A stretch of DNA of 64,000 nt from Kitasatospora sp. NBC_01250 (GTDB taxonomy: Bacteria; Actinomycetota; Actinomycetes; Streptomycetales; Streptomycetaceae), in assembly GCF_036226465.1 (NCBI RefSeq), contig NZ_CP108476.1:5766001-5830000 (forward strand), read 5' to 3'. This document shows positions 8,440 through 15,828 of this stretch, piece after piece. The position numbers and the translations under genes were made by a program. Under the pieces are notes generated by a model, which saw nothing but the letters and a program-made list of their open reading frames with translations, was not told the origin of the DNA and ran no database searches. Numbering within the stretch: position 1 is the stretch's first letter; each line of letters starts with the position of its first letter.

Positions 8440-9858
8440 GTGCGTGAGTACCTGCTCGTGCTCTTCTGTACGGCGGCGGTGACCTACCTGCTGGTCGGCC
8501 CGGTCCGGAAGTTCGCGATCATCGCCGGGGCGATGCCGGCCGTGCGGGCCCGGGACGTGCACCGTGAGCCCACCCCGCGCCTGGGCGGCATCGCGATGTT
8601 CGGCGGGCTCTGCGCCGGGCTGCTGGTGGCCTACCACCTGACCAACCTGGGCAAGGTCTTCTCCGACGACCCCTCCGACATCCGGGCCCTGCTGTCCGGC
8701 GTCGGCATCATGTGGGTGCTCGGCGTCCTGGACGACAAGTGGGGCGTGGACGCGCTGGTCAAGCTCGGCGGTCAGATGATCGCCGCGGGCGTCATGGTCT
8801 ACCAGGGCATCACGGTGATCTCGATCCCGGTGCCCGGCGTCGGCCCGGTGGCGCTCAGCCCCACCCTGGGCATGATCATCTCGGTGGCCCTGGTGGTCGT
8901 CATGGTCAACGCGGTGAACTTCATCGACGGTCTGGACGGTCTGGCCGGCGGCATGGTCTGCATCGCCGGGATGGCCTTCTTCCTGTACTCCTACCGCCTC
9001 TGGTACGGCTACTCGATCAGCGAGGCGGCGCCCGCCGTGCTGTTCAGCGCGCTGCTGATCGGCATGTGCCTGGGCTTCCTGCCGCACAACCTGCACCCGG
9101 CCCGGATCTTCATGGGCGACTCCGGCTCGATGATGCTCGGGCTGATGCTGGCGGTGGCCGCGATCTCGGTGACCGGCCGGGTCGACCCCGACCTGATCAC
9201 CGCGCAGGCCGGTTCGCAGACCGCCACCACCCACATCCTGGTGCCGATCTACATCCCGCTGCTGCTGCCGCTCGCGGTGGTCGCGCTGCCGCTGGCCGAC
9301 CTGCTCCTTGCCGTGGTCCGGCGCACCTGGGCCGGGCGCTCGCCGTTCGCCGCCGACAAGCAGCACCTGCACCACCGGCTGCTGGAGATCGGCCACTCGC
9401 ACAGCCGCGCCGTGCTGATCATGTACTTCTGGGCCGCGCTGATCGCCTTCGGCACGGTGGCCTTCTCGGTCACCAACACCGGTCGCACCGTCGTGCTGGC
9501 CTGCGCCGGGTTCTGCCTGATCGGGATCGTGGTGCTGCTGCTGCCCTGGTTCCGGCCCAAGGCGCCGGCGGCGGTGCAGGCCATCGTCCCGCCGCGCTAC
9601 CGGCGCGGCAGCTCCGGCCGGCGCCGCCCGGTCCAGGCCGAGGTGCGCACCGCCCCGGCCCGCGCGGCCGAGGCCCTGGCCGCCGACCCGCAGACCACCG
9701 AGCTGCGCACCGTGGAGCTGCGGGCGGCCACCCGGGGGCTGCGCGAGCCCGCCCCCGCCGAGCCGGCCGCGGCCGAGCTCTCCGCGGCCGACCGGGAGAT
9801 CCTGCGCGGGGGCGGCGCCACCGCGCTCGGTGGCGGCCGCAGCGGCGAGCGGCACTGA
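8440..9858 (+). CDS. wecA: WecA/Rfe-type undecaprenyl-phosphate sugar-1-phosphate transferase
   Basis: Polytopic membrane enzyme that starts glycopolymer synthesis by moving a HexNAc-1-phosphate (probably GlcNAc-1-P) from UDP onto decaprenyl/undecaprenyl phosphate. Family signatures are intact: HREPTPRLGG near the N-terminus, NFIDGLDGLAGG, FMGDSGSMMLG and the cytoplasmic HxHH-type DKQHLHHRL. About eleven membrane segments are followed by a ~95-residue Ala/Glu-rich cytoplasmic tail. The GTG at 8440 has GGAAGGAG 7 bases upstream and is preferred over the in-frame ATG at 8386, which would add 18 residues without a ribosome site. The M. tuberculosis homologue (wecA, Rv1302) also lies just before the atp operon. 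The LCP ligase at 1909 could act on the final polymer. Confidence 0.92.
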   Translation: MREYLLVLFCTAAVTYLLVGPVRKFAIIAGAMPAVRARDVHREPTPRLGGIAMFGGLCAGLLVAYHLTNLGKVFSDDPSDIRALLSGVGIMWVLGVLDDKWGVDALVKLGGQMIAAGVMVYQGITVISIPVPGVGPVALSPTLGMIISVALVVVMVNAVNFIDGLDGLAGGMVCIAGMAFFLYSYRLWYGYSISEAAPAVLFSALLIGMCLGFLPHNLHPARIFMGDSGSMMLGLMLAVAAISVTGRVDPDLITAQAGSQTATTHILVPIYIPLLLPLAVVALPLADLLLAVVRRTWAGRSPFAADKQHLHHRLLEIGHSHSRAVLIMYFWAALIAFGTVAFSVTNTGRTVVLACAGFCLIGIVVLLLPWFRPKAPAAVQAIVPPRYRRGSSGRRRPVQAEVRTAPARAAEALAADPQTTELRTVELRAATRGLREPAPAEPAAAELSAADREILRGGGATALGGGRSGERH

Positions 9859-9859
9859 C

Positions 9860-9922
9860 CCGGACGTACGGCAGCGGCCCAGGGCCTCTTGGACAAGCCC
9901 TGGGCCGCTGCCGTACGTCCGG
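9860..9922. terminator. 26-bp perfect bidirectional hairpin
   Basis: Left arm 9860-9885 and right arm 9897-9922 are perfect inverted complements around an 11-base loop. It sits between two convergent genes, 2 bases after the wecA-like stop and 5 bases beyond the end of the phosphopantetheinyl transferase gene, so it can terminate both. It also marks the left boundary of the accessory island. Confidence 0.88.
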
Positions 9923-9927
9923 AGCGG

Positions 9928-10590
9928 TCAGCTCCGGTGCGGCACCGCGATCGCGGTCAGCGCGATCCCCTCGGCCACCAGCCAGCGGCCGGTGAAACCG
10001 GTCAGCGGGCGGTCCTCCACCAGCGGCGGCGGGACCAGCAGCTGCGCGGTGAAGCCGCCCTCGACGTCGAACGAGAGCGAGGCCTCGGAGAAGTCGAGGA
10101 ACACCTGGGTCAGCGGGAACCAGGCCTTGTAGACGCTCTCCTTGGCGCTGAACAGCAGCCGGTCCCAGGGGACCTCAGGCCGCTGCGCGCCCAGCGTGCG
10201 CAGCCGGGTCAGCTCCTCGGGGCGGGCGATCGCCTCCAGCACCCCCTCCGGCAGCGGCTCGGCGGGCTCGGCGTCGATGCCGATGCTGAGCAGTTCCTTC
10301 GCGTGGGCCAGCGCGGCAGCCCGGTAGCCCAGGCAGTGGGTCATGCTGCCGACCACGCCGGCCGGCCAGGTCGGCGCGCCCCGCAGGCCCGGCAGGATCG
10401 GCGCCACCGGCACCCCGAGCTCGGTCAGCGCCCGGCGGGCACAGAGCCGCACGGCGCGGAACTCGTGCTGGCGGGTGGCCACCGAGGTGCTGATCAGCGC
10501 CTCCTCGGCGGGGAAGAGCAGCTCGGTCACCGCGGCGCCGCTGGTGTCGGCGACGGTGACCACCGCGTCGGGCAGGATCCGCTCGATCAC
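9928..10590 (-). CDS. pptT: 4'-phosphopantetheinyl transferase (PptT/EntD type)
   Basis: Transfers the phosphopantetheine arm of CoA onto the serine of acyl, peptidyl or aryl carrier proteins of polyketide and peptide synthetases. At 220 residues it matches the Sfp/EntD/PptT class. The Mg/CoA-binding motifs are present: SMTHCLGY, SIGIDAEP and FSAKESVYKAW. It starts at a GTG (10590) that overlaps the stop of the upstream metallophosphoesterase gene (GTGA), so the two are translationally coupled. The frame stays open further upstream, which would produce a false fusion. The same two-gene arrangement is pptH-pptT (Rv2795c-Rv2794c) in M. tuberculosis. It sits beside decayed polyketide genes, but the gene itself looks intact, so it may serve clusters elsewhere in the chromosome. 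Confidence 0.9.
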   Translation of the reverse strand: MIERILPDAVVTVADTSGAAVTELLFPAEEALISTSVATRQHEFRAVRLCARRALTELGVPVAPILPGLRGAPTWPAGVVGSMTHCLGYRAAALAHAKELLSIGIDAEPAEPLPEGVLEAIARPEELTRLRTLGAQRPEVPWDRLLFSAKESVYKAWFPLTQVFLDFSEASLSFDVEGGFTAQLLVPPPLVEDRPLTGFTGRWLVAEGIALTAIAVPHRS

Positions 10591-11474
10591 GCCGCACCGC
10601 CCGTCGGTCCGGCCTGCGCCGCCGTGGCCGCCGGCAGGATCCGCCGCAGCCCGGGGGCACCGGTGGCGCGCCGCTGCCACTCGCGCGGGTAGCCCACCGA
10701 GACCTCCTCGAAGCGGACCCCGTCGTACCAGGTGGTCCTGGGTATGTGCAGGTGGCCGTAGACCATGGCCGCGGTGTTGAACCGGGTGTGCCAGTCGGCG
10801 GTGGCGGTGGTGCCGCACCAGAGCGCGAACTCCGGGTAGTACAGGACGTCGGTCGGCGTGCGCACCAGCGGGTAGTGGTTGACCAGCACCAGTGGCACCT
10901 CGGGGTCGCAGGCCGCCAGCCGCCGCTCGGTCTCGGCCACCCGCGCCCGGCACCAGGCCTCGCGGCTGGGGTAGGGGTCGGGGTGCAGCAGGAACTCGTC
11001 GGAGCAGACCACCCCGGCCTCGTGCGCGCGCTCCAGCGCCTGCTCCTGGGTCAGCGTGCCGGCCGGGCGGAAGGTGTAGTCGTACAGCAGGAACAGCGGC
11101 GCGATCCGCACCGGGCCGCCCTCGCCGTGCCAGACCGGGTAGGGGTCCTCCGGCGTCACCACGCCCAAGCCACGGCACACCTCCACCAGGCGTTCGTAGC
11201 GGGCGACGCCACGCAGCTGCGAGGCGTCGTCGCCGTGCGACCAGAGCTCGTGGTTGCCCGGTGCCCAGATCACCTTGGCGAACCGCTCGGCGAGCAGCCC
11301 GAGCGCCCAGGCGATGTCGTCCACGATCTCGCTGACGTCACCGGCCACGAGCAGCCAGTCGTCCGGGCTCTCCGGCTTGAGCGCCTCGACCAGCGAGCGG
11401 TTCTCGGCGTAGCTGATGTGCAGATCGCTGATGGCGAGGAGGGAACCGCCTCGCCCATCAGTGGTTCTCGTCAC
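10587..11474 (-). CDS. pptH: Metallophosphoesterase, probable phosphopantetheinyl hydrolase (PptH-like)
   Basis: Calcineurin-type dimetal phosphoesterase of 295 residues with every family motif: DLH (SDLHIS), GD (VAGDVSE), GNHE (PGNHELW), NHYP and GHLH (YGHLHIPR). It resembles, from memory, M. tuberculosis PptH (Rv2795c) closely in shared blocks such as AKVIW.PGNHELW, LFLLYDY and HLHIPRTTWYDGVRF. PptH strips the phosphopantetheine arm from carrier proteins and thereby opposes PptT. Here the gene overlaps the PPTase gene by 4 bases, so the activating and deactivating enzymes are made together. The GTG at 11474 is chosen because GGAAGG lies 11 bases upstream and the residues before the DLH motif fit. 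The function is inferred from the family and the pairing. Confidence 0.82.
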   Translation of the reverse strand: MTRTTDGRGGSLLAISDLHISYAENRSLVEALKPESPDDWLLVAGDVSEIVDDIAWALGLLAERFAKVIWAPGNHELWSHGDDASQLRGVARYERLVEVCRGLGVVTPEDPYPVWHGEGGPVRIAPLFLLYDYTFRPAGTLTQEQALERAHEAGVVCSDEFLLHPDPYPSREAWCRARVAETERRLAACDPEVPLVLVNHYPLVRTPTDVLYYPEFALWCGTTATADWHTRFNTAAMVYGHLHIPRTTWYDGVRFEEVSVGYPREWQRRATGAPGLRRILPAATAAQAGPTGGAA

Positions 11475-11507
11475 TGCGTACGTACCTTCCGGGAGGAGCG
11501 GAGGCGG

Positions 11508-12084
11508 TCAGGCCTGCGCCTGCCGCCAGGCCTGGTAGGTCGCCGCGATCCCCTCGCCCAGCGGGATGTGCGGCTGCCACCCGAGGGCGGCCGGCCGGCC
11601 GGCTGGTGTCCAGCAGCTTGCGGGGCGTGCCGTCCGGCTTGTCGGTGTCCCGGACCAGCTCGCCGGTGAAACCGACCGCATCGGCCACCGTACGCGCCAG
11701 TTCATGGATCGTCAGATCGTATCTGCACCCAACGTTGACCGGTGCGTCGCTGTCGTAACGGCGCAGCAGAAGGACGTGCGAGGTCTCCAGGTCGAAGTCG
11801 TCGCCCGGGCCGTAGAGGTTGCCGGGCATCGCCACGACGTAGTCGGTGATCGGCTGCGCCGTCACCCGCGGATAGATGCAGCTGGAGCCGAGGAAGAGCA
11901 GTCGCCGCACCCCCGCCGCGTGCGCACCGGCGATCACGCTCAGCTGGATGCGCAGGTTGTCCTCGATGAACTGCACCGGGTAGGTGCTGTTCGCCATGAT
12001 CCCGCCGACCTTGGCGGCGGTCAGTACCACCGCGTCCGGGCGCTCCTTCCGCAGGAAGACGGCGGTGGCGGCCTCGTCGCGCTG
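11508..12084 (-). pseudogene. Decayed GDP-L-fucose synthase-like epimerase/reductase
   Basis: The translation matches GDP-fucose synthase (Fcl/WcaG) piece by piece: PDAVVLTAAKVGGI, LLFLGSSCIYP, NLYGPGDDFDLE and KPDGTPRKLLD. Three things show that it is dead. The N-terminal Rossmann GxxGxxG region is absent. About 40 residues carrying the catalytic YxxxK are deleted between the CIYP segment and NLYGPGD, and a second block is missing after the HVL segment. The reading frame then shifts inside a CCGG-repeat run near 11590-11602, so the C-terminal LGWQPHIPLGEG is in another frame and ends at 11508. In natural-product clusters such enzymes make deoxysugars. It lies directly behind a polyketide thioesterase remnant on the same strand. 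Confidence 0.85.
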
Positions 12085-12104
12085 GGGGTGGGGGTGTGCC
12101 GGGC

Positions 12105-12388
12105 TCAGAGGGTGTCGGCGATCCACTGCTCGACCGCGTCCGCTTGGTCGCGGCATGACCCTCGACGATGGTGAAGTGGGCGCCGGGGACGGGCACTTCG
12201 GCGTGCTTCAGCTGCCACTCGATGTGCAGTCGGCCGGTGGCGACCGGGTCCGGGCCGGCCCCGCGGGGAGCGAGCGGGATCTGGTCCATGGCGCGCGCCA
12301 GGAGGGTGGGCGTGTTGATCTCCTCCGGGTGCCGCTCGGGCAGGATGCGGTGGTAACCGCCCATCGCAGTAAGCCTGGTGGCGTTCAT
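12105..12388 (-). pseudogene. Remnant of a modular polyketide synthase thioesterase domain
   Basis: The minus strand encodes a piece of a terminal PKS thioesterase: TRLTAMGGYHRILPE, NTPTLLAR, then WQLKHAEVPVPGAHFT with the catalytic-His-type G(A/D)HF motif, and EGHAATK. After EGHAATK the frame breaks by one base. The next frame gives DAVEQWIADTL and a stop at 12105, the expected domain end. The N-terminal half with the nucleophilic serine is missing. Recognition rests on remembered consensus blocks from macrolide thioesterases. The piece is upstream of the epimerase remnant on the same strand. Confidence 0.75.
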
Positions 12389-12433
12389 CAGATCACCGCC
12401 CAGCTTCGCCGACTGCGAAGCCGCACTGCCCCC

Positions 12434-12891
12434 TTCGTGGACTGGTCGCTGACCGGTGTGCTGCGCGAGGCCGAGGGTGTGCCGACGCTGGCGCGGGTCG
12501 ACGTCGTCCAGGCTGTCCTCTTCGCCGGTGGCCGCTCGGTTCGCCTTCGGGGCGCTGCGCGACCAGGCCAGGGCGGGCAGCCTGGCGCCGCTCTTCCGCG
12601 GTCTGGTCCGCACGCCGTCCCGGCGGGTGGCCGGCACGGTGCAGGCCGGCCCCGCCACCACGCTGCGTGAGCAGCTGGCGGGGGTGCCCGAGGCCGAGCG
12701 GGACGCGCTGGTGCTGGAGCTGGTCCGCGGCACGGTGGCGGAGGTGCTCGGCCACGCCTCCGCCGAGGCGGTGCGGCCGGACCGGCCGCTCAAGGAGCTC
12801 GGGGTTCGACTCGCTGTCGGCGGTCGAGGTCCGTAACCGGCTCAACACGGTGACCGGGCTCCGACTGCGGGCCACCGTCGTGTTCGACCAC
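12434..12891 (+). pseudogene. Polyketide synthase chimera: AT fragment, KR end, frameshifted ACP
   Basis: Three pieces of a type I PKS lie end to end on the plus strand. Bases 12434-12526 encode FVDWSLTGVLREAEG and RVDVVQAVLFA, the conserved start of an acyltransferase domain. The frame then changes and 12530-12640 encode a ketoreductase C-terminal linker (ALRDQARAG, LFRGLVRTPSRR). This continues into an acyl carrier protein (VRPDRPLKELG). At 12801-12804 a GGGG run shifts the frame by one base exactly before the phosphopantetheine site, so GFDSLSAVEVRNRL and the ACP end lie in the next frame. Most of the module is deleted. The product cannot be functional as read. Confidence 0.82.
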
Positions 12892-12897
12892 TGCAGC

Positions 12898-13149
12898 TGG
12901 GACTTCGGCAGGTCCGTCGGACACATGGGCGGCTCCGACGTCATCGTCTCGCTCAACCACATGCTGGAGAGCGGCGAACTCGCCCCCGGCGACCACGTCT
13001 TGCTGACCTCGTCCGGACCGGGCTGGACCTGCACCGCGACGGTGCTCACCATCCTTGCCAAGCCCTCCTGGAGCGGCCGGGCGAGGGATTCCGGCGCTGG
13101 ACGGGAGCTTCGCCCGTCCAGTCCCCTACGCTTTCACCCACAAGAGTGA
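12898..13149 (+). pseudogene. C-terminal fragment of a KAS III-like (FabH/CerJ-type) ketosynthase
   Basis: Immediately after the ACP remnant, and in the same frame, the translation turns into the end of a ketoacyl-ACP synthase III-type protein: FGRSVGHMGGSD (the Asn/Gly-rich active-site region, where standard enzymes read GN or GHxGAxD), LESGELAPGDHVLL, and the terminal GPG strand. The true homology ends near 13068; the remaining ~27 codons to the TGA at 13147 look random. No start codon or N-terminal domain is present. It was probably brought next to the ACP by deletion. Enzymes of this class prime or acylate polyketides. Confidence 0.7.
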
Positions 13150-13210
13150 TGGGTTCGCCCGTTGGTGTGTCTAGCGCCACACTCCCTCAGTAAAGCTCTC
13201 ATCAAATAGT

Positions 13211-13228
13211 TTGTGATATCGTTCACGA
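13211..13228 (+). promoter_or_regulatory. Rex-type redox operator upstream of the atp operon
   Basis: TTGTGATATCGTTCACGA is a near-palindrome that closely matches the Streptomyces Rex operator consensus as I recall it (TGTGAACGCGTTCACA). Rex senses the NADH/NAD+ ratio, and the atp operon is a reported Rex target in S. coelicolor (from memory). The site lies 143 bases before the assigned atpI start. A Crp site (GTG-N8-CAC) is the alternative reading of the same palindrome. Confidence 0.7.
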
Positions 13229-13371
13229 GGACCAAGGGATGAGCCGAAGCACCTCGTATGGAGGACTTCCCGGCTGACCAGGTCAGCCCTTCGGTCGCTG
13301 AGCACACGCACCTCCCGTGCTCATCCCCAACCCCCGTCCACGTTCCCCGACATGCCGCCGGAGTTGCCGAC

Positions 13372-13806
13372 ATGCCGTCCGCTGACGCCCCGCTTGTTCG
13401 AGGCGCCGCAATTCCCACTGCGGTCGCCGGAGTTGCCGCTGTCGCGGCCGCGACCGCGATCGCGGGTGCGAAAGGCCTGTACGGCGCGCTGTTCGCCGCG
13501 CTCCTGGTGTTGGCCTTCTTCAGCTTCGGGCAGATCGCCATCGGTCGCCTGAGCAGGAACAACCCGCAGATGATGCTCCCCGTCGCGATGGTCGTCTACA
13601 TGACGCAACTCCTCGCCGTGGGCATCGTGCTGGCCCTCTTCAAGGGCACAACTCTGTTCGACACCAAGGTTTTCGGCTTCACCGTGCTCGGCTGCACCGC
13701 GGTCTGGACCGCGTTCATGGTGCGGGGCGGCATGAAGGCCAAGATCTTCTACGTGGTGCCGGAGCCCGCCGCCGCAGCGGGGACCTCCACGGAGCGTCAA
13801 CCGTGA
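13372..13806 (+). CDS. atpI: ATP synthase-associated protein AtpI
   Basis: Small membrane protein (144 residues) encoded first in actinobacterial atp operons and thought to help assemble the c-ring. It shows about four hydrophobic segments and a short polar C-terminus. The ATG at 13372 (MPSADAP) has GGAG about 9 bases upstream and resembles, from memory, the S. coelicolor start. The same frame extends upstream to an ATG at 13258, which would add 38 polar residues with no membrane character and is less likely. A Rex operator lies upstream and a hairpin begins at the stop codon. Confidence 0.85.
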   Translation: MPSADAPLVRGAAIPTAVAGVAAVAAATAIAGAKGLYGALFAALLVLAFFSFGQIAIGRLSRNNPQMMLPVAMVVYMTQLLAVGIVLALFKGTTLFDTKVFGFTVLGCTAVWTAFMVRGGMKAKIFYVVPEPAAAAGTSTERQP

Positions 13807-13846
13807 GCGTCACCGTCTCCCTCCCCAGAGGGAGGGGGCTGACGCT
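13806..13846 (+). terminator. Hairpin at the atpI stop (attenuator-like)
   Basis: AGCGTCA at 13806-13812 pairs with TGACGCT at 13840-13846, and CTCCCTC with GAGGGAG inside it. The 302-base gap from 13807 to 14108 before atpB otherwise contains no gene I can support. Sequences such as TTATGC-N16-TATCGT (13846-13873) could be a weak second promoter. The hairpin could lower readthrough from atpI into atpB or protect an RNA end. Confidence 0.5.
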
Positions 13847-14108
13847 TATGCGAAACCAACAGGCTGCTATCGTCCGGGGCAGCCACGGAGTGCGGGAAGC
13901 GTCCGGATCGCTCCACCAGCCGGACTGATCACCGTTGACGCCGCACAGCCTCCAGAATCCCTGGGATCGTGCAGGGCTGCGTCTCCACACAGCTCACTGG
14001 CGTCTCCAGCCCGCGTAACAAGAAACATTCCAGTGCCGCACCGTGGCTGAATGCCGCGCCGACACACCGAGGTTGCCGTAACTATGTGTCACGACGAAGG
14101 AGTCCGTG

Positions 14109-14924
14109 GTGAGTGCTGACAGGCTCACGCAGCAGCTTGCCTCAGGAGGCTGTCACCTGTTCTCCGGCTGCGGCTTCCCGGCCCCCGGCCTGAACGAGTT
14201 CCAGTTCCACCCGATGTTCACCGTGGCGGGCTTCGGCTTCAACAAGCCGATGCTGCTGTCGATCATCTGTGCCCTGCTGGTGATCGGGTTCTTCTGGGCG
14301 GCGTTCGCCAAGCCCAAGGTGGTGCCGGGCAAGATGCAGCTGGTTGGCGAGATCGGTCTCGACTTCGTCAAGCGCGCGATCGTCTTCGAGAACATCGGTA
14401 AAAAGGGCGAGAAGTACGTCCCGATGATGGTCTCGATCTTCTTCTTCGTCTGGATCATGAACATCATGTCCGTGATCCCGGTGGCGCAGTTCCCGGTCAC
14501 CGCGGTGATCGGTTGGCCGGCCGGCCTGGCGCTGGTCTGCTGGATCACCTACATGAGCCTGACGTTCAAGAAGCACGGCTTCGTCGGCGGCCTGAGGAAC
14601 CTCTGCTGGCCGTCGGGTGTCCCCGGCTGGGTCATGTTCATCCTGGTCCCCATCGAGTTCTTCTCGAACATCTTCGTGCGGCCGTTCACGCTCGCCGTCC
14701 GGTCCTTCGCCAACATGTTCGCCGGTCACCTGCTGATCACGATGTTCTCGGTCGCGACCTGGTACCTGCTGAGCCCGAGCCTTGGCGCGCTGTACGGGAG
14801 CGCCTCGTTCGTGGTGACCCTGGGCCTGACCGCCTTCGAGCTGCTGGTCCAGTTCCTGCAGGCCTACATCTTCGTGACGCTGGCCAGCAGCTACATCGCC
14901 GGTGCGCTGGAAGAAGCGCACTGA
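14109..14924 (+). CDS. atpB: F0F1 ATP synthase subunit a
   Basis: Membrane subunit of the F0 motor that forms the proton half-channels against the c-ring. About six hydrophobic segments are visible, and the essential arginine lies in the conserved helix RPFTLAVRSFANMFAGH. The protein has an N-terminal periplasmic Cys-containing segment (CHLFSGCGFP). The GTG at 14109 has GAAGGAG 7 bases upstream; the adjacent GTG at 14106 is too close to it. Gene order atpI-B-E-F-H-A-G-D-C is complete and uninterrupted here. Confidence 0.97.
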   Translation: MSADRLTQQLASGGCHLFSGCGFPAPGLNEFQFHPMFTVAGFGFNKPMLLSIICALLVIGFFWAAFAKPKVVPGKMQLVGEIGLDFVKRAIVFENIGKKGEKYVPMMVSIFFFVWIMNIMSVIPVAQFPVTAVIGWPAGLALVCWITYMSLTFKKHGFVGGLRNLCWPSGVPGWVMFILVPIEFFSNIFVRPFTLAVRSFANMFAGHLLITMFSVATWYLLSPSLGALYGSASFVVTLGLTAFELLVQFLQAYIFVTLASSYIAGALEEAH

Positions 14925-15010
14925 GCCCCCTCGCAGTACCCCGCCCAACCCCCCCAAACTTCCGGTGGGCACTCACCACCGGATCTCCACCCCGCAAAGG
15001 ATGAGCTGAG

Positions 15011-15241
15011 ATGTCTGTTCTCGCTGCTGGCGTCACCGGTTCCGTCGCCTCCATCGGCTACGGCCTCGCTGCGATCGGCCCCGGCATCGGTGTTGGTCTG
15101 ATCTTCGGTAACGGTGTCCAGGCCATGGCCCGTCAGCCCGAGGCCGCCGGCCTGATCCGCTCCAACATGTTCATCGGCTTCGCGCTGACCGAGGCGCTCG
15201 CGCTCATCGGCATCGTCATGCCGTTCGTCTTCGGCCGGTAA
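15011..15241 (+). CDS. atpE: F0F1 ATP synthase subunit c
   Basis: The 76-residue proton-binding proteolipid of the rotor ring: two transmembrane helices joined by a polar loop (ARQPEA, residues 40-45). The proton-carrying carboxylate is Glu61 in LTEALAL. The first helix is glycine-rich (GPGIGVGLIFGNG), as needed for tight packing. AAAGGATGAGCTG precedes the ATG. As in other bacteria, many copies per complex are needed; the longer untranslated stretch before this gene (14925-15010) may help stronger translation (inference). Confidence 0.98.
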   Translation: MSVLAAGVTGSVASIGYGLAAIGPGIGVGLIFGNGVQAMARQPEAAGLIRSNMFIGFALTEALALIGIVMPFVFGR

Positions 15242-15270
15242 GTCCGACAGACTCGACGGAAGGTCCAGAT

Positions 15271-15828
15271 ATGTCGCTCATCGCGATGCAGCTGGCGTCG
15301 GAGGAATTCAACCCTCTGGTACCCAAGGCGCCTGAGCTCATCATCGGCCTGATCTGCTTCTTCGTGGTCTTCGGTCTGCTCGGCAAGAAGCTCCTCCCCA
15401 GCATCGAGAAGGTGCTGGCGGAGCGTCGGGACCAGATCGAGGGCGGCCTGGAGCGGGCCGAGGCCGCGCAGGCCGAGGCTCAGGCCCTGCTCGAGCAGTA
15501 CCGCGCCGAGCTCGCCGAGGCGCGTCACGAGGCCGCTCGGATCACCGAGCACGCCCGTGAGCAGGGCGCTGCCCTGATCAGCGAGATGCGCGAAGAGGGC
15601 CAGCGTCAGCGTGAGGCCATCATCGCCGCCGGTCACGCCCAGATCGAGTCCGACAAGAAGACGGCCACCGCCGCCCTGCGTCAGGACGTCGGTTCGCTCG
15701 CCTCCCAGCTGGCGTCCCGCATTGTCGGCGAGTCCCTCGAGGACCACGCCCGGCAGACCGGCGTGATCGACCGCTTCATGGACGAGCTGGAGGCCAAGGC
15801 CAGCGCGACCGCGGCGGGCGCCAAGTGA
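15271..15828 (+). CDS. atpF: F0F1 ATP synthase subunit b
   Basis: Peripheral stalk subunit (185 residues). One N-terminal membrane helix (about 25-45) is followed by a long, highly charged amphipathic helix rich in Ala, Glu and Arg that dimerises and reaches to the delta subunit. The stop overlaps the GTG start of atpH (GTGA), so translation is coupled. Unlike mycobacteria, which fuse b to delta, b and delta are separate here. Confidence 0.95.
   Translation: MSLIAMQLASEEFNPLVPKAPELIIGLICFFVVFGLLGKKLLPSIEKVLAERRDQIEGGLERAEAAQAEAQALLEQYRAELAEARHEAARITEHAREQGAALISEMREEGQRQREAIIAAGHAQIESDKKTATAALRQDVGSLASQLASRIVGESLEDHARQTGVIDRFMDELEAKASATAAGAK

Noticed and set aside
9928..11178. A 416-codon minus-strand frame that would fuse a long Arg/Gly-rich domain to the phosphopantetheinyl transferase
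   Set aside because: The upstream part is the wrong frame of the pptH gene. A GTG start at 10590 overlapping the pptH stop explains the real gene.
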